Shown here: positions 1-8,097 of the stretch, one piece after another
How positions within the stretch are numbered: position 1 is the stretch's first letter
Layout of the letters: each line of letters starts with the position of its first letter
Assembly (NCBI RefSeq): GCF_006088715.1
Contig: NZ_CP030772.1
Location: 434,001-498,000 of the forward strand
Direction: 5' to 3'
Length of the DNA stretch: 64,000 bases
Source of the DNA: Streptomyces sp. YIM 121038
Lineage (GTDB): Bacteria; Actinomycetota; Actinomycetes; Streptomycetales; Streptomycetaceae
Notes under the pieces: generated by a model
Told to the model about the DNA's origin: nothing
The model's input: the letters and a program-made list of their open reading frames with translations, nothing else
Database searches by the model: none
Made by a program: the position numbers and the translations under genes

Positions 1-409
1 TCCGCACCACCGGATCGACCTGGTTCGTACCCCGCCCCGCCCCCTTTTGAGGGGGCGGGGCCGAGGGGGCTTTCCTCGCGCCGGCAGCATGCTGGTGCGC
101 CCGCACCGTGGTGGAGTCCACCGAGATGTCCCAGTCGATCCGGCCCTCTGCGTCCTCGGCCGCCTGGGCGCGAGACAGCAGCATCGCCCACGTTCCGTCC
201 GCCGACCAGCGGCGATGACGTTTGTAGACCGTCTCCCACGGTCCGAACCGCTCCGGCAGGTCCCGCCACTGCACACCCGTCCGCACCCGATACAACACCC
301 CGTTGATCACCCGCCGATGGTCACTCCACCGGCCTCCACGCGCACCACCACGAGGCAGGAGCGACTCCAGGCGATCCCACTCCGCATTCGTCAAATCCCC
401 ACGACCCAT
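1..409 (-). CDS. IS5-family transposase, N-terminal part (runs off window)
   Basis: This reading frame starts at the ATG on the complement of 407-409 and is open to the window edge, so only about 136 residues are visible. They show the N-terminal IS5-type layout: a start MGRGDLTNAEWDRLESLLP, then NGVLYRVRTGVQWRDLPERF, and the first catalytic aspartate in DISVDSTTVRAHQH. A run PPPQKGAGRG follows, as in actinobacterial members of this group. The protein would catalyse cut-and-paste transposition. I cannot judge whether the element is intact, because the other DDE residues lie outside the window. Confidence 0.85.
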   Translation of the reverse strand, partial: MGRGDLTNAEWDRLESLLPRGGARGGRWSDHRRVINGVLYRVRTGVQWRDLPERFGPWETVYKRHRRWSADGTWAMLLSRAQAAEDAEGRIDWDISVDSTTVRAHQHAAGARKAPSAPPPQKGAGRGTNQVDPVVR

Positions 410-464
410 ACACCCAGCCTGACCCCAACACCCATGTCACGTCAGGAGATCCGAGAAACAGTGC

Positions 465-1808
465 CTAGTTCTGCTCGGGTTTGTGAGTGTTGGCTCCGAC
501 CTTGGCGAGGTGGTCGGCGAGGGAGTTGAGGATCTCGTCGGCGGTCTTGGTCCAGGTGAAGGGCCGCGGGTTCTCGTTCCAGGTGTCGATCCACGCGGTG
601 ATGTCGTCCTCCAGGGCCTTCACCGACGTGTGGACGCCCCGGCGGATGAGTTTGTCGGTCAGCAGGCCGAACCACCGCTCGACTTGGTTCATCCAGGAGG
701 AGCCGGTGGGGGTGAAGTGGACGTGGAAGCGGGGGTGTTTGCCCAGCCACGCCTTGATCTCGGCGGTGTTGTGGGTGGCGTAGTTGTCACAGACCAGATG
801 GACGTCGAGGTCGGCCGGCACCGCCTTGTCGATCCGGATCAGGAACTTCTTGAACTCGATGGCCCGGTGGCGGCGGTGCAGTGCCGATATGACGGTGCCG
901 TCGGCGATGTTGAAGGCGGCGAACAGGCTGGTGATGCCGTGCCTGTAGTAGTCGTGGGTACGCCGCTCGGGCATGCCCGGCATTATCGGCAGCACCAGTT
1001 GTGACCGGTCCAGCGCCTGGATCTGGGACTTCTCGTCGACGCACAGCACCACCGCCTTCTCCGGCGGGTGGTGGTACAGCCCGACTACATCGACGACCTT
1101 CGCGACGAACTGTGGATCGGTGGAGAGCTTGAAGGAATCCTGAAGGTGCGGCTTGAGGTCGAACCGCTTCCAGATCCGCCCGATCGTCGACTTGGACAGT
1201 CCCGAGTGCTTCGCCATCGAAGCCCGTGACCAGTGGGTGTCCTTGCCGGGGCTGGACTCCAAAGTCGCCACGATGACGTCCTCGACCCGGTCGAGGAGGA
1301 TCGAGGGCGGCCGGCCCACCCGGGCCTCATCGGACAGACCGTCAAGACGTTTGACGATGAACCGGGCCCGCCAGCGTTCCACCGTCGATTCGTCGACGCC
1401 GAGGTCGGTCGCGGCCTGTCGGTTCGTGCCGCCCTCCGCGCAGCGGAGCACGATTCTTGCGCGCAGCGCCAGGTACTGGGCGGTCCTCGCCCGCCTCTCC
1501 CACCGGATGAGCTGATCCCGTTCACCCTCGCTCAGGACCAGGTCGGCCTTCGGCCGACCGATCGGGCCGGTGTCCTCGAGCCCGGCCATCCGCTCCATCG
1601 CGAAGGCCCCGCGCCACTTCCGTACCGTCTTGAGCGCAACGCCAACGGCCCGCGCGGCGCCCGCATTCGACATCCCATCGGCACACGCCAGGATGATCCG
1701 GGCCCGCTCGGCGGGCCGCCGATCCGGCGACCCCGCCCGCCGCAGCAACTCGACACGCTCGTCCTCGGACATCGTGATCTCCACCGCGGAAGGCCCCGGA
1801 TGCGACAT
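465..1808 (-). CDS. IS630-family transposase with duplicated N-terminal helix-turn-helix
   Basis: This is a transposase of about 447 residues. I chose the ATG giving MSHPGPSAVEITMSEDERV because the longer frame runs into the neighbouring element. Two similar helix-turn-helix blocks stand in tandem at the N terminus. The first reads ERARIILACADGMSNAGAAR and the second LRARIVLRCAEGGTNRQAAT; each is followed by a W-R-x-x-F helix and a G-R-P linker. The catalytic triad is visible: D in VVLCVDEKSQ, D in HLVCDNYATHN and E in SSWMNQVERWFG. No frameshift or stop interrupts it, so it may be functional. Only the duplicated DNA-binding region is unusual; a single HTH block is the common arrangement in IS630 proteins. 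Confidence 0.88.
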   Translation of the reverse strand: MSHPGPSAVEITMSEDERVELLRRAGSPDRRPAERARIILACADGMSNAGAARAVGVALKTVRKWRGAFAMERMAGLEDTGPIGRPKADLVLSEGERDQLIRWERRARTAQYLALRARIVLRCAEGGTNRQAATDLGVDESTVERWRARFIVKRLDGLSDEARVGRPPSILLDRVEDVIVATLESSPGKDTHWSRASMAKHSGLSKSTIGRIWKRFDLKPHLQDSFKLSTDPQFVAKVVDVVGLYHHPPEKAVVLCVDEKSQIQALDRSQLVLPIMPGMPERRTHDYYRHGITSLFAAFNIADGTVISALHRRHRAIEFKKFLIRIDKAVPADLDVHLVCDNYATHNTAEIKAWLGKHPRFHVHFTPTGSSWMNQVERWFGLLTDKLIRRGVHTSVKALEDDITAWIDTWNENPRPFTWTKTADEILNSLADHLAKVGANTHKPEQN

Positions 1809-1914
1809 ACCAAGCAGGGTACTTACTAACCCTCGGGATTTCTGGCGCATCACACTACTGAGTTTTTCGTTGGTTCTGTGGGTGCAGGGGCTTCGGCGGT
1901 GTGAGCATGCTGGT

Positions 1915-2430
1915 GTGTCTTCCGAGTCGCAGGCTGTTGTTTCCGATGTCTCCGTTCTGCCTTTGACGCGGCCGCAGTTGGCCGAGGCCCGTCGCATGCG
2001 CGCGGTCGAGTTGTTCGAACTGGGACGTTCTACATCCGAGGTCGCGCGGATGGTGGGGATGCATCCCGAGAGCGTGCGCCGGTGGAGACGCCTGTGGGAG
2101 CAGGGTGGAGCTCAAGCTCTGCGGCGGCGGCCTGCCACCGGCCGGCCGCCCAAGCTGGATGACCCCCAAGTCGGGCTGGTGCGGGCCGCGTTGGAACAAG
2201 GCGCCCAGGCGCACGGGTTCGAGGCGGATCTGTGGACCCTGGAACGGGTCGGCGTGCTGGTGGAGCGGGTGACCGGGGTGAGGCTGGCCCGGGCATCCGT
2301 GTGGCGGCTGCTGACCGGGCGGCTGGGGTGGAGTCTGCAGCGTCCCCGACGTCAGGCCGTCGAGCGGGACGAGCCCGAGATCGCCCGATGGGTCGCCAAG
2401 GAGTGGCCACGCATCAAAATGGGGCGGTGA
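1915..2430 (+). CDS. IS630 transposase, first frame (HTH domain)
   Basis: This is the DNA-binding half of a two-frame IS630 transposase. The frame has the expected HTH block (RMRAVELFELGRSTSEVARM, then HPESVRRWRRLWEQGG) and a second winged-helix-like segment ending WRLLTGRLGWSLQRPRRQA. It stops at 2428-2430, where the DDE half continues in the -1 frame. An A-AAA run lies at 2416-2419 just before the stop and could be a slip site for programmed -1 frameshifting. The start is uncertain: GTG 1915 and GTG 1882 are both in frame inside the element, and neither has a clear ribosome binding site. Confidence 0.72.
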   Translation: MSSESQAVVSDVSVLPLTRPQLAEARRMRAVELFELGRSTSEVARMVGMHPESVRRWRRLWEQGGAQALRRRPATGRPPKLDDPQVGLVRAALEQGAQAHGFEADLWTLERVGVLVERVTGVRLARASVWRLLTGRLGWSLQRPRRQAVERDEPEIARWVAKEWPRIKMGR

Positions 2431-3002
2431 AGAAACGTGCCTGGATCGTATTCTTCGACGAATCAGGCGTGTCGCTGCTGCCCCAGGTACGCCGCACCTA
2501 CGCACCCCGCGGGCACACTCCCATCCTGCGGCACCGGCTGAACTGGAAGCGCGCCGGGATGGCCGCCGCGCTGGGCTACCACGCCGCGGACCCCGAACGC
2601 GGCCCGCGAATGTGCTTCCACCTCAAACCCGGCAGCTGCAACACCACTTCCTTGAACGAGGTGCTGGAACAGGTCAAGGCCTTCTACGCTGGCGAATCGG
2701 TGGTGTTGGTGTGGGACGGACTGTCGGCCCACCGGAGTCGGGACATGCGGGCCTGGGCGGCCGAACAGGACTGGTTGACCCTGGAGCGGCTACCGGCCTA
2801 CGCACCCGAACTCAACCCGGTGGAACTGCTGTGGTCGGCCATCAAGACCCGCGAGCTGGCCAACCTCGCCGGCGACCACCTCGCCGACATCGCCGACGCC
2901 GCCGAAAGCGGCATCCACCGGATCTGCTCCAACGAACAACTCCCGTGGTCCTTCCTCACCCATACCGGACTAACACTCCACCCCAAACCACCACAGAACT
3001 AA
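2418..3002 (+). CDS. IS630 transposase, second frame (DDE domain)
   Basis: This is the catalytic half of the same transposase, in the -1 frame relative to the HTH half. The triad is complete: D in WIVFFDESG, D in VLVWDGLSAH and E in YAPELNPVELLWSAIK. There is no independent start codon with a ribosome binding site, so it is probably expressed as a frameshift fusion with the upstream frame. The alternative is a simple single-base mutation in a formerly continuous gene. The second IS630 element at 26644-27799 has the same two-frame, -1 arrangement, which favours a real feature of the group. Confidence 0.78.
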   Translation, partial: NGAVKKRAWIVFFDESGVSLLPQVRRTYAPRGHTPILRHRLNWKRAGMAAALGYHAADPERGPRMCFHLKPGSCNTTSLNEVLEQVKAFYAGESVVLVWDGLSAHRSRDMRAWAAEQDWLTLERLPAYAPELNPVELLWSAIKTRELANLAGDHLADIADAAESGIHRICSNEQLPWSFLTHTGLTLHPKPPQN

Positions 3003-3133
3003 CGAAAAACTCAGTAGTAGGACTCCGTTAAGAGCATGCGCGGATAGGCGGAGTGTGAGGGGTTGGACGTGGGTGCAGGCACGGACCTGCGCGATCATGT
3101 GATTTTCCTACGCTCCGTGATCGTGGAGGCTCC

Positions 3134-3692
3134 GTGCCTGCGCTCCCGTCATGGCTCACCGGCCCACTCTGGGACCAGTTCCGTGAACTGCTGCCCGTGC
3201 GCGGTGAGTTCGTTGCGGACCATCCTCTGGGATGCCACCGCCGTCGGATCGGTGACCGCATCGTCTTCGACAAGATCGTGCAAGTGCTGGTGTTCGGCTG
3301 CGGCTACCGCAAGGTGGCCGACGCCTCCTGCTCGGCCACAACGATCCGCATACGGCGCGATGAGTGGATTGCAGCCGGGGTGTTCGAACGCCTGGAACTG
3401 ATCCTCCTGGACGCCTACGACCGCTTCATCGGCCTGGAACTCTCCCACCTGCCGGTCGACGGCTGCCATACCAAGGCCCCCTGCGGCGGCGAAGTCGCAG
3501 GTCCCTCGCCCGTGGACCGGAGCAAGGGCGGTATGAAACGCTCCACCGCCACCGACGCGAACGGCATTCCGCTCGGCGCGGTCACCGCGCCCGGCAATCG
3601 GCACGACTCCCCGCTGCTGCGCCCGACACTGAAGCGACTCAGAAGTCTGGCTGTCTCCAGCGGGGACTTCTCTGTTGCCGTCGATATGGCCG
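3134..3692 (+). pseudogene. IS5-family transposase, C-terminally truncated
   Basis: The N-terminal two thirds of an IS5-type transposase are present: MPALPSWLTGPLWDQFRELL, the aspartate in LPVDGCHTKAPCGG, and HRD-like context through TAPGNRHDSPLLRPTLKRL. Similarity stops around FSVAVDMAG near 3692. The usual aspartate/glutamate half (an ERTHAWQN-type segment) is missing, although the frame stays open in unrelated sequence to 4054. It is therefore a dead fragment, cut off by a later rearrangement next to the glycine-rich gene remnant. Confidence 0.78.
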
Positions 3693-3885
3693 GTGCTCTG
3701 AGGGGCCCGGAGACTTCCGGGAGCTGGACGGTACGTCGCAAGGATATGGTAGTGACCAAGACCGACGCCGGGCGGATGCGCTGCGGTCCGGTGACCACCA
3801 CGCCGGCAGCCTCCAGGCCCCACCCGCGGCCCGCGGCCCCACACATCCCCGGGAACCTCCCGCACGATAAGCACACCAGGCAGGC

Positions 3886-3921
3886 GACAGGCCGTCAGAC
3901 CCGGGGGTCTGACGGCCTGTC
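3886..3921 (-). terminator. Strong hairpin terminator
   Basis: Two perfectly complementary 17-base arms (GACAGGCCGTCAGACCC and its complement) are separated by two bases. The hairpin lies 9 bases downstream of the minus-strand stop codon at 3930-3932. It is probably the original terminator of that broken gene. Like many actinobacterial terminators it has no T-run. Confidence 0.75.
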
Positions 3922-3929
3922 CCGTGACC

Positions 3930-4255
3930 TCAGGAGAGATCGAGCAGCAAGCACCCCGGCTGGCCGCTGCTGCCAGCGCCAGGCTGCGTGGCCTCGGGGT
4001 TCCTGTCGCCTCCCTTACCGCCGGTACCGGAGGCGATACCGGTATCGGGGTTGACGCACTGTTCGGGCACCGGCGCTCCCGCCCAACCACCGGTCCCACC
4101 TACCGCAGTACCGGGTTGCCCCGGGAGCTGGACCTGACCGTCGCCTTCCCGGCCGCCGGCCTGAGCACTCTTGAGTTCACTGGCCTGGCAACTCCCCTTC
4201 GGGGTGGGATTGTTGGACGAGCCGACCGCCCCCCGTTATCTTCTTCGCGGTCCTG
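3930..4255 (-). pseudogene. 3' remnant of a glycine-rich secreted protein gene
   Basis: A minus-strand frame without a start encodes about 108 residues rich in G, P and S. It ends with a cysteine near a hydrophobic C terminus (GQPGCLLLDLS) and is followed at once by a strong terminator. The composition and the C-terminal Cys-hydrophobic ending resemble the intact glycine-rich secreted protein at 45495-46526, which ends GGCVVLNF. An in-frame TAA lies upstream and the sequence then runs into IS110 flank. I take it as the tail of a gene cut by IS insertion. The kinship with the 45.5 kb gene is an inference from composition and needs alignment. Confidence 0.4.
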
Positions 4256-4495
4256 CAAGAGGGCCGCTGGCCTTCGGGTCCGGCATGGCTGTTCCCCCCT
4301 GTCGAACGAATGACCTGGGGGGTGGTGCCACCGGGCCCGAGAGGCGCCGCTGGAGACGCTGATGAGAGGTCCGACACCGCCCCGCCGAGCGCAATGCCCG
4401 GCACCTGGTGGGCGGCAGGTCTGCATAACGTGGATGCGCGCACGACGCCAACGCCCCGGCCAGCACCGTACGAACCCGTTCGGGAGGACGGCTTG

Positions 4496-5695
4496 ATGGA
4501 GTACGACGAGATAGGCGTCTTCCTGGGCCTGGATGTCGGCAAGAGCCACCACCACGGCCACGGCCTCACCCCGGCGGGCAAGAAAGTCTTCGACAAGCAA
4601 CTCCCCAACACCGAACCGAAGCTGAGGGACGTCTTCGAGAAGCTGAAGACCAAGTTCGGCACCATCCTGGTGATCGTGGACCAGCCCGCCTCGATCGGAG
4701 CCCTCCCGCTCACCGTCGCCCGGGACACCGGCTGCAAGGTCGCCTACCTGCCCGGCCTGTCGATGCGGCGGATCGCCGACCTCTACCCCGGCGAGGCCAA
4801 GACCGACGCCCGCGACGCGGCCGTGATCGCGGACGCCGCCCGCACCATGCCGCATACCCTGCGCTCGCTGGAACTCACCGACGAGATCACCGCCGAGCTG
4901 ACCGTCCTCGCCGGGTTCGACCAGGACCTCGCGGCCGAGGCCACCCGCACCAGCAACCGGATCCGCGGCCTGCTCACCCAGTTCCACCCCAGCCTGGAAC
5001 GCGTCCTTGGACCACGACTCGACCACCAGGCCGTCACCTGGCTCCTGGAACGCTACGGATCACCGTCCGCGCTGCGGAAGGCCGGACGCCGCAGGCTCGT
5101 CGAAGTGATCCGGCCCAAGGCCCCGCGCATGGCGGTCCGGCTGATCGACGATGTCTTCGACGCGCTCGACGAACAGACCGTGGTGGTTCCCGGCACCGGC
5201 ACCCTCGACCTCGTGATCCCGTCGCTGGCCCGCTCGCTCGGCGCCGTCCACGAACAACGCCGGGCGGCAGAAACACAGATCAGCGCCCTGCTGGAGGCGC
5301 ACCCTCTTTCCCAGGTCCTGACGTCGCTGCCCGGCGTCGGCGTCAGGACCGCCGCCACCTTGCTGGTCACCGTCGGCGACGGGAGCGGCTTCGCCACCTC
5401 CGCCCACCTGACCTCCTACGCCGGCCTCGCCCCGGCCACCAAGTCGTCGGGCACCTCGATCCACGGCGAACACGCACCCCAAGGCGGCAACCGCGTCCTG
5501 AAACGCGCGATGTTCCTCTCCGCGTTCGCCGCCCTGCACGACCCCGCCTCCCGCACCTACTACGACAAGTGCCGGGCCAGAGGAAAGACCCATACCCAGG
5601 CGCTTCTCCGCCTGGCCCGACAACGGATCAACGTGCTCTTCGCGATGCTCCGCGACGGCACCATCTACGAACCGAGAACCCCACGCCTCGCTTGA
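4496..5695 (+). CDS. IS110-family transposase
   Basis: This is an intact 399-residue IS110 (DEDD) transposase. The start MEYDEIGVFLGLDVGKSHHH places the RuvC-like first aspartate in LDVGK. Further acidic residues follow in VIVDQPAS and in KTDARDAAVIADAA. The C-terminal Tnp_20 domain has the typical LTSLPGVGVRTAATLL and the serine-containing SYAGLAPATKSSG. The ATG at 4496 was chosen because the family begins just before the LDVGK motif; the frame is open further upstream but without family similarity. Related IS110 enzymes work with a bridge RNA encoded next to the gene. About 240 bases without another gene lie upstream and are the place to look for it. Confidence 0.9.
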   Translation: MEYDEIGVFLGLDVGKSHHHGHGLTPAGKKVFDKQLPNTEPKLRDVFEKLKTKFGTILVIVDQPASIGALPLTVARDTGCKVAYLPGLSMRRIADLYPGEAKTDARDAAVIADAARTMPHTLRSLELTDEITAELTVLAGFDQDLAAEATRTSNRIRGLLTQFHPSLERVLGPRLDHQAVTWLLERYGSPSALRKAGRRRLVEVIRPKAPRMAVRLIDDVFDALDEQTVVVPGTGTLDLVIPSLARSLGAVHEQRRAAETQISALLEAHPLSQVLTSLPGVGVRTAATLLVTVGDGSGFATSAHLTSYAGLAPATKSSGTSIHGEHAPQGGNRVLKRAMFLSAFAALHDPASRTYYDKCRARGKTHTQALLRLARQRINVLFAMLRDGTIYEPRTPRLA

Positions 5696-5702
5696 CGAAA
5701 GA

Positions 5703-6572
5703 CATAGAGGCCCCCCCGCCGCACCAACTACCGCCCCGCGCCGCCTGGGCGGTCGCGCCGCCGCCCGAGCCCGCCGCACCCACACCGAGATCCATCAGTT
5801 ACTGGAGCAGGGGATGGCCCTGCGCGCCATCGCCCGCCACCTGGACCTCGACCGCAACGTCGTGCGACGCTTCGCCCGTGCCGTCACCTGGCAACAGGCC
5901 GCACCCACCTGGCCACAGCGCGTCGGCATCCTCACCCCCTACCAGGGGCATCTGCACCGCCGATGGAGCGAGGGTCAGCACGATGTCGCCGCGCTGTTCC
6001 GCGACCTCGCCGCGCGCGGCTTCGGCGGTAGCGAGCCAACCGTCCGCCTCTACGTGACCAACCACCGCGAGGCCCTCGACCTGGGCCTGCCTCCTCCCGC
6101 CCCGGCACGCAGCGCCTTCGAGGTCTCCCGACTGCTGATGAGCAGACCCGACCATCTGACCGAGAACCAGCGCGTCTTCATCAAGGACCTTGGCCAACGC
6201 TGCCCGGAGCTGAACACGACCCACCAGCTCATCCGCGCCTTCGCCACCGTCTTCGACAAGCAGCGCCCCGCGCAGCTCGACGACTGGATCCGCCGGGCCC
6301 GCACTTGCGGCATCCCCCAACTTCGCAGCTTCACCGCCGGATTGCTCGACGACCTCGACGCGGTCACCGCGGCCGTGACCATGCCCTACAGCTCGGGAGT
6401 TGCGGAGGGCAGAATCACGGACCTGAAACTGATCAAAAGGCAGATGGCGGGCCGCGCCGGCATCCGCCTCCTACGCAAGCGCGTCCTGCTCGTTGCGCAC
6501 TCCCGACGCACACCACCCCAGGACACGGCCGAAGACCCCTGGGCGATCAACGCCAACGAAAATCTTGTATGA
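5703..6572 (+). pseudogene. ISL3-family transposase, N-terminally truncated
   Basis: The C-terminal half of an ISL3-type transposase is readable from right after the IS110 gene. It begins RAAARARRTHTEIHQLLEQG and LRAIARHLDLDRNVVRRFAR (an HTH), then LYVTNHREAL, and ends with the ISL3 signature SSGVAEGRITDLKLIKRQM and GRAGIRLLRKRVLL. The zinc-finger and first catalytic part are missing. An open start at 5814 exists, but the homology begins upstream of it, so this is a truncation and not a short gene. Confidence 0.82.
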
Positions 6573-6889
6573 GCCAGGAGCTACACCCACCGGAGCTTCG
6601 TTGTGTACGAGACGGGGCCACCGGCAGTCGTCACGCCACCGTGACCTGCGCCTTCACCTCACCACCCGGACTTCGCAACAGCCCTGACCCACAAACCGAC
6701 TGATCACTGGCCAGCAAACCACCGGCAGGAAAATCGGAACGGTTCAGCCTGATACACGTCTGCAACACGACAGTGTGGCCAGGTGGTACGGAGTTGAGCA
6801 GGCCCTGACGTCTTAACGACCCAGCGCCGACACAAGGGCCGCGAAAGATTGGCGGCGGTGCGTCACCCGGCGTGCCCATCTCACAGAAG
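6573..6889. other. No recognisable gene
   Basis: About 320 bases lie between the ISL3 fragment and the carboxypeptidase remnant. Open frames on both strands show no family resemblance, and I see no RNA gene or clear repeat. Confidence 0.5.
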
Positions 6890-7306
6890 GTGTACGTATG
6901 TGGCTCAACCCGCCTCCTTAACGGCCGGGCGATCGGCTTACCCAGCGCAAGCTGCTGGAGCTCATGCTCATCCCTTCGGGCAACGAGGTTGCGTCCAACC
7001 GAGCCAGTAGCCGGGCGATGTTCACCGCCAAAGACCTTGGGGATGCGCCACACCGTCTACACCGGCGCGAGTGGCATCGAGGCCACCGTCACCGACCAGC
7101 TCAAACCAGCAAGGCAGGCTATGAAGGACCTTACCTTCCGGCAGATCGTCGTTCAGCCCCGCACCGCGGTCCCTGGAACCTCGAACAACCTGAAGAACAC
7201 CAACACCCTGCTTGGCCACGGCGGTGTGATTGATCTAAAACCGGCTCCTTGGCTCGGGTCAGCGCCCCTATATCACTCCCACCGAAGGAAGCCAGGACGC
7301 CCGTAG
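6890..7306 (+). pseudogene. D-alanyl-D-alanine carboxypeptidase remnant (peptidase S11)
   Basis: Several stretches of a penicillin-binding DD-carboxypeptidase are spread over two plus-strand frames. LTQRKLLELMLIPSGNEVAS (6932-6990) contains the S-x-N-type motif as SGN. After a frame change, HTVYTGASGIEATVTDQLKP and ARQAMKDLTFRQIV follow. Then NLKNTNTLLGHGGVIDLKP corresponds to the segment just before the family's KTG motif, which is no longer present as KTG. The N-terminal SxxK region is also absent. This was a chromosomal cell-wall gene, now broken by frameshifts and truncation. No IS end is obvious at either boundary. Confidence 0.6.
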
Positions 7307-7434
7307 CCGTAGCCACAAACTGATCACCACCGCACGCGACGCATTGCCCTTCGCCTTCACTGCGAAGGCGTCGGTGCCTTCTGTAATTTGAATGGATCGC
7401 TGTCACACATCCGCCATGCTCCCCTGGCTTCAAC

Positions 7435-7740
7435 AGCCTAGCAACTGACAGGCCTATGGGGCGGGTGTAGACGATGGCGGTTCCGTCGGCACATTGGTAG
7501 GCCTTGTCCACGAGGATCTCGAGGTCTAGCTGTGTGCAGGTTTCGATGATGGAGCACTGTCACGGGTGCCGTCGGACAGAGTGGTCGAGAGAGCCACAGT
7601 AGCCCGCCATCGTCCGGAACGATGATCGGCAGTTTTACCCCTTCGCGGCGGGCATAGAAGGAAGCGGCCCGAGGCAGCGCCCCGGTTGCTCTCGGCGACG
7701 GTGATGTTCAGCAGCAGGTAGCCCTTGGCATAACGAAACC
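7435..7740 (-). pseudogene. Decayed HARBI-like/IS5-group DDE transposase
   Basis: On the minus strand, KGYLLLNITVAESN, then YARREGVKLPIIVPDDGGLL and WLSRPL, and after a frameshift IIETCTQLDLEILVDKAYQC with ADGTAIVYTRP, follow the order of a HARBI1-type bacterial transposase. The third segment contains the second catalytic aspartate (VDKAYQ). The first aspartate and the C-terminal glutamate region are missing. An N-terminal piece of a similar element lies at 9837-10102 on the other strand. Confidence 0.6.
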
Positions 7741-8078
7741 GGCCGCGATCTACTCGAAAGTGTCGTACTCGTGCAGTAGATGAGGGTGCACCGCGCCTCA
7801 TTGTACGGACGAACCGTGCAGCTGCGGCCTGTGTCGCGCCGCGCGATTGCCATCGGCATTGCATACAGCAGGCTATAGAAACCACAAGGTATCTCCGTAG
7901 GGATAGCAGTTTGGTGACTCGCTAATCGGCAGGATACCCAGTTCACCACATCCCCGGCGTGCAGTTCGGCGAATTCTAGATAGAAAACTGCACAGTTCCG
8001 ATCCAATCCCTCAAACAACTACTGTCAAACTGGTTCGAGCTCCCCTATCCGTAAGTTTCTTCATCCACTCAAATCCTG
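7741..8078. other. No recognisable gene; upstream region of the protease gene
   Basis: This is about 340 bases of lower GC than the surroundings, with no supported coding frame. It presumably holds the promoter of the protease gene, but I cannot point to a convincing -35/-10 pair. Confidence 0.4.
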
Positions 8079-8097
8079 GAGAGAGAGTCCCCAAGTA

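Larger units (their letters stand above)
1858..3015 (+). mobile_element. IS630-family insertion sequence with complete ends
   Basis: The ends are inverted repeats: CTGAGTTTTTCGTTGGTTCT on the left matches the complement of the right end, which finishes CGAAAAACTCAG. Each end abuts a TA dinucleotide (1856-1857 and 3016-3017), the target duplication expected of IS630/mariner-like elements. The element is 1,158 bp and carries two overlapping frames on the plus strand. Confidence 0.88.

Noticed and set aside
3149..6320. Long minus-strand open frames opposite the IS5, IS110 and ISL3 genes
   Set aside because: They mirror plus-strand genes with motifs, show no family features themselves, and are usual in DNA of this GC content.
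7131..7511. A minus-strand protein MDKAYQCADGTAIVYTRP as a gene of its own
   Set aside because: This stretch is the downstream end of a decayed HARBI-like transposase continued from another frame.
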